Part shown: one piece after another, positions 36,117-44,380 of the stretch | Position numbering within the stretch: the first letter of the stretch is position 1 | Layout of the letters: each line of letters begins with the position of its first letter | Source of the DNA: Microbacterium testaceum StLB037 | GTDB taxonomy: Bacteria > Actinomycetota > Actinomycetes > Actinomycetales > Microbacteriaceae | DNA: 64,000 nucleotides | Direction of reading: 5' to 3' | Assembly: GCF_008763945.1 (NCBI RefSeq) | Contig: NZ_VTQH01000003.1 | Span: 609,428-673,427, forward strand | Notes under the pieces: model-generated | Told to the model about the DNA's origin: nothing | Seen by the model: only the letters and a program-made list of their open reading frames with translations | The model's database searches: none | Program-made: the position numbers and the translations under genes

Positions 36117-37565
36117 ATGACATCACCGACCGAGTTGGCCGTCGTCGTCCTCGCTGCGGGTCAGGGAACGCGCATGCGATCCCGTACTCCCAAGGTGCTA
36201 CACCCGGTCGGCGGTCGCCCGCTCGTCGGTCACGTGCTCGACACCGCGGCATCCCTCGATCCCGCTCGCATCGTCGTGGTCGTGCGGCACGAGCGCGAGC
36301 TCGTCGCCGAGACCGTGTCGGAGCTCGCGCCCGGGGTCGTCATCGTCGACCAGGACGAGGTGCCCGGCACCGGCCGCGCGGTCGAGGCCGCGCTCGAGGC
36401 GCTCGAGGGCTTCGAGGGCGACGTCCTCGTCCTCAGCGCCGACGTGCCGCTGCTCGAGACGGGAACCCTGACCGAGCTGCTGGCCACGCACCGCACGGGC
36501 GGCACCGCCGTCACGCTCCTGAGCGCGCGGGTCGACCAGCCCTTCGGCTACGGCCGGATCCTCCGCGACGAGGCCGACGGCGTGCGCCGCATCGTCGAGC
36601 AGAAAGACGCCACGGCCGACGAAGCCGCGGTGACCGAGATCAACGTGGGCGTCTACGTCTTCCAGGCGGCACCGTTGCGCGCTCAGCTCGCCCAGGTGGG
36701 CACCGCCAACGCGCAGGGCGAGAAGTACCTGACCGACGTGGTCGGGCTGCTCGTCGACGCGCAGCTGGGGGTCGCGGCATCCGTCACCGCCGATGCGTCC
36801 GCCGCCCTCGGGGTGAACGACCGCGTCCAGCTGTCGGAGGCGGGGCGCACCCTGAATGCGCGCACGGTGCGCCGCTGGCAGCTGGAGGGCGTCACCGTCG
36901 TCGACCCGGCCACGACCTGGATCGACGTGACGGCCACCCTCGCCCCCGACGTCACGATCCTCCCCAACACGCACGTGCGGGGAGCGACCGTCATCGCCTC
37001 GGGCGCGACCGTGGGCCCCGACACGAGCCTGGTCGACTGCGAGGTGGGCGCGAACGCCACGGTCACCCGCACCGACGGAACGCTCGCGGTCGTCGAGGCC
37101 GGAGCCACGGTCGGCCCGTTCGCGTACCTCCGCGCCAACGCCCGCGTCGGCGTGAACGGCAAGGTCGGCACCTTCGTCGAGGTCAAGAACTCCTCGATCG
37201 GCGAGGGCAGCAAGGTTCCGCACCTGTCGTACATCGGCGACACCGAGATCGGGCGCGGCGTCAACCTCGGCGCCGGCGCCATCACCGCCAACTACGACGA
37301 CCTCGCCAAGCACCGCACGGTCATCGGCGACGAGGTGCACAGCGGTTCGCACAACGTCTTCGTCGCGCCGGTTACCATTGGAGCGGGCGCCAAGACGGGC
37401 GCCGGCGCGGTGATCCGTAAGGACGTCCCGGCCGGTGCGCTGGCGCTCAGCGTGGCACCCCAGCGCAACGTCGAGGGGTGGGTCGAGAAGAACCGACCGG
37501 GCACCCGAGCGGCCGATGTGGCCGCGCGGGCTCGGGCTGAACAGGAAGCGGCCGATGGCTCGTAA
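36117..37565 (+). CDS. glmU: Bifunctional UDP-GlcNAc pyrophosphorylase/glucosamine-1-phosphate N-acetyltransferase
   Basis: 482 residues. The N-terminal uridyltransferase domain has VVLAAGQGTRMRSRTPKVLH and LSADVPLLE. The C-terminal left-handed beta-helix has hexapeptide repeats and the acetyltransferase residues in VGTFVEVKNSSIGEGSKVPH, GAGAITANYDD and NVFVAPVTIGAGA. It makes UDP-GlcNAc for peptidoglycan. The ATG at 36117 gives the expected six residues before AVVVLAAG, yet lies one base after the tRNA; the only Shine-Dalgarno-like sequence (GGCGGAG) is the tRNA acceptor stem. It overlaps prs by 11 bp. Confidence 0.97.
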   Translation: MTSPTELAVVVLAAGQGTRMRSRTPKVLHPVGGRPLVGHVLDTAASLDPARIVVVVRHERELVAETVSELAPGVVIVDQDEVPGTGRAVEAALEALEGFEGDVLVLSADVPLLETGTLTELLATHRTGGTAVTLLSARVDQPFGYGRILRDEADGVRRIVEQKDATADEAAVTEINVGVYVFQAAPLRAQLAQVGTANAQGEKYLTDVVGLLVDAQLGVAASVTADASAALGVNDRVQLSEAGRTLNARTVRRWQLEGVTVVDPATTWIDVTATLAPDVTILPNTHVRGATVIASGATVGPDTSLVDCEVGANATVTRTDGTLAVVEAGATVGPFAYLRANARVGVNGKVGTFVEVKNSSIGEGSKVPHLSYIGDTEIGRGVNLGAGAITANYDDLAKHRTVIGDEVHSGSHNVFVAPVTIGAGAKTGAGAVIRKDVPAGALALSVAPQRNVEGWVEKNRPGTRAADVAARARAEQEAADGS

Positions 37566-38589
37566 GAAGAATCGTGTAGACCTCGACCGCGACAACGGCA
37601 TCGCCCCCGGGCTCGTCGCCAAGACCAAGAAGCGGCTCGTCGTCGCCTCGGGTCGGTCGCACCCCGAGCTCGCAGCGCAGGTCGCTCAGCACCTGGGCAC
37701 CGAGCTCGCGCCCACCGAGCACCGCACCTTCGCCTCCGGCGAGATCTACACCCGCTTCGAGGTGTCGATCCGAGGATGCGACGTGTTCGTCGTGCAGTCG
37801 TTCGGTCCTCCGGTCAACGAGTGGCTCATGGAACTGCTCATCATGCTCGACGCGCTCAAGCGCGCCTCGGCCAAGCGGATCACCGTGGTGGCGCCGTACT
37901 TCCCGTACTCGCGTCAAGACAAGAAGGGCCGCGGTCGCGAGCCCATCAGCGCGCGTCTCGTCGCCGACCTGCTCAAGACCGCCGGCGCCGACCGGATCAT
38001 GAGCGTCGACCTGCATGCCGCGCAGATCCAGGGCTTCTTCGACGGCCCGGTCGACCACCTCTTCGCCAAGCCCGTGCTGCTCGAGCACTTCGAGCAGGGC
38101 CTGACCGGAGAAGACCGCGAGACCCTCACGGTCGTCTCTCCCGACATGGGGCGTGTGCGCGTCGCCGACACGTGGTCCGACAGCCTGGGCGCCCCTCTCG
38201 CCATCATCCACAAGCGTCGCGACCCGAAGGTCGCCAACCAGGTCTCGGTGCACGAGATCGTCGGTGATGTGAAGGGCCGCACGTGCCTCCTCGTCGACGA
38301 TATGATCGACACCGGCGGAACGATCCAGAAGGCCGCGCAGGCCCTCAAGGCCTCGGGTGCCCGCAAGGTCATCGTCGCCGCGACCCACGCGATCTTCAGC
38401 GACCCCGCCACCGAGCGCCTGCAAGATCCCGCGATCGACCAGGTCGTGGTGACCGACACTGTTCCGCTGCCCGCCGAGCGCCGCTTCGAGCGGCTCACCG
38501 TCCTGCCGATCGCGCCGCTGCTGGCCCGTGCGATCAAAGAGGTCTTCGAGGACGGCTCGGTCACGAGCATGTTCGGCGGCGACGCGTAG
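37555..38589 (+). CDS. prs: Ribose-phosphate pyrophosphokinase (PRPP synthetase)
   Basis: 344 residues, with an extra basic N-terminus of about 20 residues (MARKKNRVDLDRDNG) before the usual KRLVVASGRSHPELA. Landmarks: FASGEIYTRFEVSIRG, PYFPYSRQDKKGRGREPIS, the Mg-binding DLHAAQIQGFFDGPVDHLFA, and the PRPP loop VDDMIDTGGTI. It makes PRPP for nucleotides, His and Trp. It overlaps glmU by 11 bp, a linkage common in Gram-positive bacteria. A strong hairpin follows. Confidence 0.97.
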   Translation: MARKKNRVDLDRDNGIAPGLVAKTKKRLVVASGRSHPELAAQVAQHLGTELAPTEHRTFASGEIYTRFEVSIRGCDVFVVQSFGPPVNEWLMELLIMLDALKRASAKRITVVAPYFPYSRQDKKGRGREPISARLVADLLKTAGADRIMSVDLHAAQIQGFFDGPVDHLFAKPVLLEHFEQGLTGEDRETLTVVSPDMGRVRVADTWSDSLGAPLAIIHKRRDPKVANQVSVHEIVGDVKGRTCLLVDDMIDTGGTIQKAAQALKASGARKVIVAATHAIFSDPATERLQDPAIDQVVVTDTVPLPAERRFERLTVLPIAPLLARAIKEVFEDGSVTSMFGGDA

Positions 38590-38607
38590 GCGATCCCGCC
38601 CTCCGAT

Positions 38608-38640
38608 CTCAGCCGTCTCCCGTCGCGGGAGGCGGCTGAG
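38608..38640 (+). terminator. Terminator of the glmU-prs operon
   Basis: CTCAGCCGTCTCCCG (38608-38622) and CGGGAGGCGGCTGAG (38626-38640) form a 15-bp stem with one G-U and a 3-nt loop, 18 bp after the prs stop codon. Confidence 0.8.
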
Positions 38641-38707
38641 TCCGTCTGCGCGGGATGCCGCGAGCGGTCCCGCCCCGGACCGCTCCGCACAGCTCGCTCA
38701 AAAGAAT

Positions 38708-38735
38708 GAACCGGGGAGCGGCCAAGGTCGTGTCC
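38708..38735 (+). promoter_or_regulatory. Candidate ECF-sigma promoter of the flavin electron-transfer operon
   Basis: TGAACC (38708-38713) and CGTGTC (38730-38735) are separated by 16 bp, the spacing and base pattern of many ECF-sigma promoters (-35 GAAC-like, -10 CGT-like). It lies 50 bp before the lipoprotein start, which itself has a strong AAGGAGG Shine-Dalgarno. Confidence 0.45.
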
Positions 38736-38784
38736 CTACCGTGAGCACGTACGCGCCGCGAGGCACGACCGAAGGAGGACCCTC

Positions 38785-39279
38785 ATGATCCGCACCACAG
38801 CCGTACCCCGTCCCGTCCGCATCGGCACCGCCCTGCTGGGAGTAGCCGGCATCGCGACCCTCGCCGGGTGCGCGGGTGGCTCGACCACCGGCGACGCCGC
38901 CCCCGCGCCCGCCGCCACCCCCGCCGCGAGCTCGGCCCCGTCCAGCACCTCCGCAGCCGCCGCCGACTCCACCGGCTCGGGAACCTACAAGGACGGCCAG
39001 TACGAGGCCACCGGCCAGTACGCCACGCCCGAGAGCGTCGAGACCATCGACGTCACCCTCACGATCGCCGGCGACACCGTCACGGCCGTCTCGGTGACGG
39101 GCGACCCGCAGGCCGCGGAGTCCAAGCGCTACCAGGGCGAGTTCATCGGCGGCATCCAGGACGAGGTCGTGGGCAAGAAGCTCGACGAGATCTCGGTCAG
39201 CAAGGTCGCCGGTTCCTCGCTCACCAGCGGCGGCTTCAACAAGGCCGTCGACACCATCAAGTCCGAGGCGAAGGCCTGA
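38785..39279 (+). CDS. FMN-binding domain lipoprotein
   Basis: 164 residues. The signal peptide ends in LAGC (Cys29), then an Ala/Ser/Pro linker to about residue 65, then an FMN_bind domain (GTYKDGQYEATGQY ... AESKRYQGEFIGGI ... SLTSGGFNKAVDTI). In NqrC/RnfG and related proteins FMN is joined to a Thr or Ser of an S-G-A-T/S-x-T/S motif by ApbE; here the aligned segment reads AGSSLTSGGF, so the acceptor is probably a Ser or Thr in SSLTS. The next two genes encode ApbE and a membrane oxidoreductase. Probably a membrane-tethered flavin electron carrier outside the cell. Confidence 0.88.
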   Translation: MIRTTAVPRPVRIGTALLGVAGIATLAGCAGGSTTGDAAPAPAATPAASSAPSSTSAAAADSTGSGTYKDGQYEATGQYATPESVETIDVTLTIAGDTVTAVSVTGDPQAAESKRYQGEFIGGIQDEVVGKKLDEISVSKVAGSSLTSGGFNKAVDTIKSEAKA

Positions 39280-39284
39280 CGAAC

Positions 39285-40163
39285 ATGAGCAGTCCGATGG
39301 CGACGGGGTCGATCTGGGCCTTCGACGCGATCGGCACGTCGTGGGCGATCGATACGGCGCACCCGCTGCCGACGGTCGCCCGCGACGCGGTCTCGTCCGT
39401 CGTCGAACGCTTCGACCGGGAGTGGTCGCGCTTTCGCGACGATTCGCTCATGACCGCGCTCGCCGAGGGGCGCACGGCATCCGTCCCCGCCCCCGAGGAT
39501 GCGGATGCCATGCTCTCGCTGTACCGCGAACTCGACGCGGCGACCTCCGGCGCCGTGAACCCCCTGGTCGGCGACGCGCTCGCCCGCGTCGGGTACGACG
39601 CGCGGCTGACCCTCGCGCCGTGGGGCGAGCCGCAGCCGGCGCCGTCGTGGACCGAGGTGCTCTCCTGGGATGCCGACCGCGTGAGCGTCTCGATGCCCGC
39701 GACGATCGACGTCGGAGCCCTCGGCAAAGGGCGACTCGTCGACCTCGTGCTCGATACGGTGTCCGGCTTCGTCGACGGCGACCTCGTCGTCGACGCCTCG
39801 GGCGACCTCGCGGCGCGCGGCACCCCGGTGCGCGTCGGGCTCGAGCACCCCTACGACGCGACGCGCGCGATCGGCGTGGTCACGGTCGCCGAGGGGGCGT
39901 TGTGCGCCTCGGCGATCAACCGGCGCGCGTGGGGAGACGGTCTCCACCACGTGCTCGACGCCCGCACCGGCGCCCCCGTGCGGGCGTACGCGGCGACCTG
40001 GGCGCTGGCCGAGACCGCGATGCGCGCCGACGCTCTGGCCACGGCGCTGTTCTTCGACGGCGGCCCCGAGCTTGCGGCATCCTGGAACGCAGACTGGGTG
40101 CGCATGCGCACCGACGGCCGCGTCGAGTGGTCGCCCGGATTCTCGGGCGAGATCTTCTCCTGA
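39285..40163 (+). CDS. apbE: FAD:protein FMN transferase (ApbE family)
   Basis: 292 residues. ApbE landmarks: N-terminal AIGTSWAI, FDREWSRFRDDSLMTAL, the FAD/Mg-binding DVGALGKGRLVDLVL, VVDASGDLAARG and ASAINRRAWGDGLHHVLDARTG. It cleaves FAD and attaches FMN to Thr/Ser of target proteins; the flanking FMN-binding lipoprotein is the obvious substrate. There is no clear signal peptide or lipobox, unlike ApbE proteins that act outside the membrane, so flavinylation may occur before export. It starts 5 bp after the lipoprotein stop codon. Confidence 0.92.
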   Translation: MSSPMATGSIWAFDAIGTSWAIDTAHPLPTVARDAVSSVVERFDREWSRFRDDSLMTALAEGRTASVPAPEDADAMLSLYRELDAATSGAVNPLVGDALARVGYDARLTLAPWGEPQPAPSWTEVLSWDADRVSVSMPATIDVGALGKGRLVDLVLDTVSGFVDGDLVVDASGDLAARGTPVRVGLEHPYDATRAIGVVTVAEGALCASAINRRAWGDGLHHVLDARTGAPVRAYAATWALAETAMRADALATALFFDGGPELAASWNADWVRMRTDGRVEWSPGFSGEIFS

Positions 40164-40189
40164 CCCCCATCCCCCCGAAGGGTTCTCTC

Positions 40190-41743
40190 ATGAGCACCAC
40201 GCTCACCGCCGGTTCGACCCGGGTCCTCGGTCTCATCGGACGCGTGTCGATGTACCGGCTCGTCCTGGCCTCGCTGGGTCTTCTCGCCGTCCTCTCGCTC
40301 GTGCTGTCGTTCGCCGGCGTGGTGGTGCCGAAGTCGCTCGAGCTGGTCGCGAGCGCGATCGTGCTCGCCGTCGCGTGCGCCCTCACCGACCTCGTTGCGC
40401 AGACGATGCTCCGGATGCCGCGACGCCTGGAGTCCTCGCTGATCACGGCCGCGATCCTGCTGTTCGTGCTGCGCCCCTCGGCGGAGCCGCTCGGCCTTGT
40501 CGGTCTCGCCCTCGCCGGGGTCGTGGCATCCGCTTCGAAGTACCTGCTCGCGTGGCGCGGCCGGCACATCTTCAATCCCGCGGCCACCGGGGCGACGGTG
40601 CTCACGATCGTGAGCATCTGGGCGCCCGACCTCGGCTCCTCGGCGTGGTGGGTGGGTTCGCCGTGGCTCGCGGCCCCCGTGCTGATCCTGGGCGTTCTGC
40701 TGCTGTTGCGCACCGACAAACTGCCGATCGTGGTGGTCTTCTGGGCCGTCGCGATGGCCGTGGCCTTCCTGCGCACGAGCGTGCAGTTCCAGGCCGCGGG
40801 ATTCCCCGTCGATGTGCCGAGCGTGCTGACCCAGGTGGCGTTCTCGTCGCCCTTCCTCTTCCTCGGCGCCTTCATGCTGTCGGAGCCCCTGACGCTGCCT
40901 CCGCGTCGCGTGCAGCAGTACGTCGTCGCGATCCTCGTCGGCGTCCTCGTCGGCTGGCCGCTCTCGCTCGGCGCGATCACCCTCGGCCAGGAGCGTGCCC
41001 TGCTCGTCGGCAACCTGCTGGCGTTCCTCTTCTGCCTGCGCGCGGCCGTGCGTCTGCGGGTGGAGCGGCGCCGCGAGGTGACGCCCACGGTGCGCGAGCT
41101 GTCGTTCCACGCCGCCCGCCCCTTCTCCTTCCACCCCGGCCAGTACCTCGAGCTCGATGTGCCCCACCGCCGACCCGATGCCCGCGGCACGCGTCGCGAG
41201 TTCTCGATCGTCTCCGCTCCCGAAGACCTGCCCGAGGTGCGCATCGCCTTCAAGGAGGGCTCGCAGTCGTCGTACAAGCGCGCGCTCGCGGCGGTCGAGC
41301 CCGGATCGACCCTCGCGGTCACCGGCGTCTGGGGCGACTTCGTGCTCCCCTCGCGCCCGACCTCGCCCGTGCTGCTGGTCGCCGCCGGCGTCGGGGTGAC
41401 CCCGTTCGTCTCGCAGCTGCGCCACCTCGTCGCCACCGGGCAGAACCGCGACGTGGTGCTCGTCTACGTCGTGTCCGAGGCCGCCGAGCTCGCCTTCCGC
41501 GACGAGATCGCCGCCAGCGGCATCCCGGTCGTGGTGTTCTCCCGCGACGAGCCGCTCGACCTTCCGACCGGCTGGGTGTGGGCGGGACCGGATCGAGTGG
41601 ATGCCGAGGGACTCCTGCGGACCGTCCCCGACATCGCGCAGCGCGCGGCGTACGTCTCGGGCCCGCCGCGGCTCATCTCGGCCCTCGCCCCCGCGCTCGC
41701 GAAGGCGAAGTCGCTGACCACGGACGCCTTCGCCGGGTACTGA
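40190..41743 (+). CDS. NqrB/RnfD-like membrane protein fused to a ferredoxin-reductase (FNR) module
   Basis: 517 residues in two parts. Residues about 15-285 form some nine membrane helices with a RGRHIFNPAATGATVLTI segment resembling the NQR2/RnfD/RnfE family (HIFNPAA core); the TGAT within it could itself be flavinylated. Residues about 290-517 form an FNR-like domain: FSFHPGQYLEL, the FAD motif RREFSIVSAPED, the NAD(P) motif VAAGVGVTPFVSQL, and YVSGPPRL where reductases usually have Cys. There is no iron-sulfur cluster motif. It probably moves electrons from cytoplasmic NAD(P)H across the membrane to the flavinylated lipoprotein. Last gene of the three-gene operon. Confidence 0.88.
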   Translation: MSTTLTAGSTRVLGLIGRVSMYRLVLASLGLLAVLSLVLSFAGVVVPKSLELVASAIVLAVACALTDLVAQTMLRMPRRLESSLITAAILLFVLRPSAEPLGLVGLALAGVVASASKYLLAWRGRHIFNPAATGATVLTIVSIWAPDLGSSAWWVGSPWLAAPVLILGVLLLLRTDKLPIVVVFWAVAMAVAFLRTSVQFQAAGFPVDVPSVLTQVAFSSPFLFLGAFMLSEPLTLPPRRVQQYVVAILVGVLVGWPLSLGAITLGQERALLVGNLLAFLFCLRAAVRLRVERRREVTPTVRELSFHAARPFSFHPGQYLELDVPHRRPDARGTRREFSIVSAPEDLPEVRIAFKEGSQSSYKRALAAVEPGSTLAVTGVWGDFVLPSRPTSPVLLVAAGVGVTPFVSQLRHLVATGQNRDVVLVYVVSEAAELAFRDEIAASGIPVVVFSRDEPLDLPTGWVWAGPDRVDAEGLLRTVPDIAQRAAYVSGPPRLISALAPALAKAKSLTTDAFAGY

Positions 41744-41786
41744 ATCCGAGGTGGCGCAGCGGGCCCCGACCCGGAAGGGTGGGGAG

Positions 41787-42743
41787 ATGTCCCCTCTTCG
41801 ACGAGCTGTCACCCTGATCGCTGTGATGGTCGCGCTCAGCGGCTGCGCGGCCAGTACCGGGACGAACGAGGTCGCCCGTTATGTCGACGCGGCAATCACG
41901 GAGATGCGCGACGGCATCCACGCCGACACGGATGAATTCCGGGATGCCGTCACCCGGGCCGAACCCGAGCTGAAGGCTAAGGCGACCATCGCCGAGACCC
42001 ACCGGGGCCTGGGGGAGCTGGTGGCGGCGGCGGGCGGGGTGCACTCGTGGGTGCAGACGCCGGCGGATGTGTCCTCCATCGAGAGGCAGAACGCCCCGGA
42101 CGCATCCTTCGCCGTCCCGACCGTATCCACACGCGACGGCATCAGCGTGCTTTCACTGCCCGGATTCCAGGGGGAGACTTCCGAGGCGGTCGAGCGATAC
42201 CAGTCGGAGGGGCTCGCGGCGATCCGGGCCGCGGCGGCCACGACCGACTGCGGCTGGATCATCGACCTGCGCACGAACGGCGGAGGCAACGCGTGGCCCA
42301 TGCTCGCCGTGGTCGCACCGCTTTTGGACGACGGGGAGGTCGTCGGGCTGCAGCGCGACGCCACGACGCACTGGGCGACGGTCTCGGACGGCGGTGTGGT
42401 CTCGACGCCCGGGGGAGACGGCACCTCCACGCCCGGCGGCTTCACGATCGACGCCCCCGTCGCTTTACTCACCTCCGGCATGACGGCGAGCTCCGCGGAG
42501 ATCGTCGCGATCGCCTTCGCCGGTCAGGCCGATGTCGTGCGGGTCGGCAAGCCGACGGCGGGGCTGACGACCGGAAACGAGGCGAGAGAGCTCAGCGACG
42601 GCGCCCGCCTCATCCTCACCACGTCCTTCGACGTCGACCGCACCGGTCAGGTCTACGACGGCCCCCTCGCCCCCGACATCGAGGTCGCGCCGGGGCCTGA
42701 CCTCGAGGCCGCGCGGACGGCGGTCAGGTCGCGCTGCGCCTGA
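41787..42743 (+). CDS. S41-family peptidase lipoprotein
   Basis: 318 residues. Lipobox ALSGC (Cys20). The tail-specific protease fold shows GWIIDLRTNGGGNAWPML, then the nucleophile region LTSGMTASSAEIVAIAF (Ser in TASSAE, near residue 241) and VGKPTAGLTTGNE. No PDZ domain is seen, so it is a minimal S41 enzyme, possibly processing secreted proteins or peptides. It starts 44 bp after the flavin operon and might be co-transcribed with it, though no functional link is evident. AGGGTGGGGAG precedes the ATG. Confidence 0.87.
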   Translation: MSPLRRAVTLIAVMVALSGCAASTGTNEVARYVDAAITEMRDGIHADTDEFRDAVTRAEPELKAKATIAETHRGLGELVAAAGGVHSWVQTPADVSSIERQNAPDASFAVPTVSTRDGISVLSLPGFQGETSEAVERYQSEGLAAIRAAAATTDCGWIIDLRTNGGGNAWPMLAVVAPLLDDGEVVGLQRDATTHWATVSDGGVVSTPGGDGTSTPGGFTIDAPVALLTSGMTASSAEIVAIAFAGQADVVRVGKPTAGLTTGNEARELSDGARLILTTSFDVDRTGQVYDGPLAPDIEVAPGPDLEAARTAVRSRCA

Positions 42744-42766
42744 TCACCGGCATCCGGGATCTCGTC

Positions 42767-44380
42767 TCACTCCGCGCTCACCGGGTCGGTCGGCTTCGCC
42801 GGAAGGCGCACCTCGAAGGTCGTGTCGCCCGGCGTGCTCTTCACGGTGATGGTGCCGTGGTGGGCGTCGACGATCGCGCGGGCGATGGACAGGCCGAGGC
42901 CCGTGCCGCCGGTCTTCCGGTCGCGCGAGCGGTCGGCCCGGGCGAAGCGCTCGAACAACTGCGCCGCGACCGAGGGGTCGATCCCGGGGCCGTTGTCGTG
43001 CACCCGCAGCACGGCCTCCGCGCCCTCGTGGGCGACCGAGACGTTCACCTCGCTGCCGGCGGGCGTGTGCGTGCGGGCGTTGGCGAGGAGGTTCGCCACC
43101 ACCTGGTGCAGCCGGGCCGCATCTCCCGCGAGCTCGACGGGGGCGTCGGGCACGTCGATCGTCCACGAGTGATCGGGGCCGGCGGGGCGCGCGTCTCCCA
43201 CGGCCTCGACGGCGAGACGGGTGAGGTCGACCGAGCCGTACACGAGCTCCTGGCCCTCGTCGAGGCGCGCGAGCAGCAGCAGGTCTTCGACCAGGGTCGT
43301 CATGCGCAGCGACTGCGCCTGGATCCGTTCGAGCGACTGCTCGGTGGTCTCGACGGCCAGGGCGATGCGCTGGCGGCTCTCGTCGTCTTGCGCCTGACGC
43401 ATGGCGCGCAGCGACAGCTCCGAGAAGCCGCGGATGGATGCCAGGGGCGTGCGCAGCTCGTGGCTGGCATCGGCGACGAACCGGCGCATCAGTTCTTCGT
43501 TGCGCTGACGTGCGCTGAGCGAGGCGTCGACGCGGTCGAGGAGGGTGTTGAGGGCCAGGCCGACCTGTCCGATCTCGGTGTGGTCGTCGACCTGATCGCC
43601 GGGGACGCGTTCGGTGATCGAGACATCGCCCTGGTCCATGGGGAGGGACGCCACGCGGGTCGCCGTGTCGGCGACGGCCCGGAGCGGACGCAGGCCCAGG
43701 CGGATGACGATCGCGATGATCACGGCGAGCAGCAGCAGGCCGCCGGCGGTGACCAGCGCGACGGTGGTGAGGATCGCGCCGATCGTGCTGGTGACGCTCG
43801 AGAGCGGGAGCCCCACGAGGAAGATTCCGTCGCCGCCGGGCGTCTGGAACGTGCGGACGAGATACTCACCGAGGTTCGGGAGGTCGACCGTTTGCGCATT
43901 CGAGTCGGCCGCGGCCTGCAGGCTGTCGGCGATGCGCCCGAGGTCGTCGCTCGAGAGCGCTCGCGCTCCGTTGTCGCCGACGACGGCACCGCTGATGCCC
44001 GTGCCGCGCGAGTTCATCACCAGCAGTGTGCCGGAGTCGAAGAAGCCCGACTGCAGCACCTGCTGCGCGGAGCTCTGGAACGACACGCGACCCTGGATGA
44101 GCGAGGCGTCCTCGGTCACCTGGGCATCGAGATTGACGTAGAGCACCTGGCTGAGGATCGCGCTGGTCGAGATGCCGATCATCACGAGGATGAACGCGAC
44201 CATGCCGATCACCGCGGTCATCAGACGCGCCTGGAGCGTCCACGGGTGACGGAGCCTCTTCGACAGGGGCTCCCGCTTCGGCCGGGGTTCCGAGCTCGCG
44301 TTGTCGTCGTCGGCGGGAGGGTCGGTCTCCCAGACCTCGGCGGGGGGAACGGGAGGAGCAGGTCTCGGCGGGATGCTCAC
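42767..44380 (-). CDS. Sensor histidine kinase (HAMP, HisKA, HATPase_c)
   Basis: 537 residues. A Pro/Asp-rich cytoplasmic start of about 55 residues is followed by a membrane helix (TAVIGMVAFILVMIGISTSA), an external sensor domain of about 125 residues, a second helix, a HAMP linker (LRPLRAVADTATRVASLP), the H-box FVADASHELRTPLASIRGF, N-box HQVVANLLANARTHTP, and G-boxes DNGPGIDP and GGTGLGLSIA. It partners the OmpR-type regulator gene upstream, whose stop codon it overlaps (GTGA). The signal is unknown; position after gnd and vanZ-like genes suggests an envelope-related role at most. Confidence 0.95.
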   Translation of the reverse strand: MSIPPRPAPPVPPAEVWETDPPADDDNASSEPRPKREPLSKRLRHPWTLQARLMTAVIGMVAFILVMIGISTSAILSQVLYVNLDAQVTEDASLIQGRVSFQSSAQQVLQSGFFDSGTLLVMNSRGTGISGAVVGDNGARALSSDDLGRIADSLQAAADSNAQTVDLPNLGEYLVRTFQTPGGDGIFLVGLPLSSVTSTIGAILTTVALVTAGGLLLLAVIIAIVIRLGLRPLRAVADTATRVASLPMDQGDVSITERVPGDQVDDHTEIGQVGLALNTLLDRVDASLSARQRNEELMRRFVADASHELRTPLASIRGFSELSLRAMRQAQDDESRQRIALAVETTEQSLERIQAQSLRMTTLVEDLLLLARLDEGQELVYGSVDLTRLAVEAVGDARPAGPDHSWTIDVPDAPVELAGDAARLHQVVANLLANARTHTPAGSEVNVSVAHEGAEAVLRVHDNGPGIDPSVAAQLFERFARADRSRDRKTGGTGLGLSIARAIVDAHHGTITVKSTPGDTTFEVRLPAKPTDPVSAE

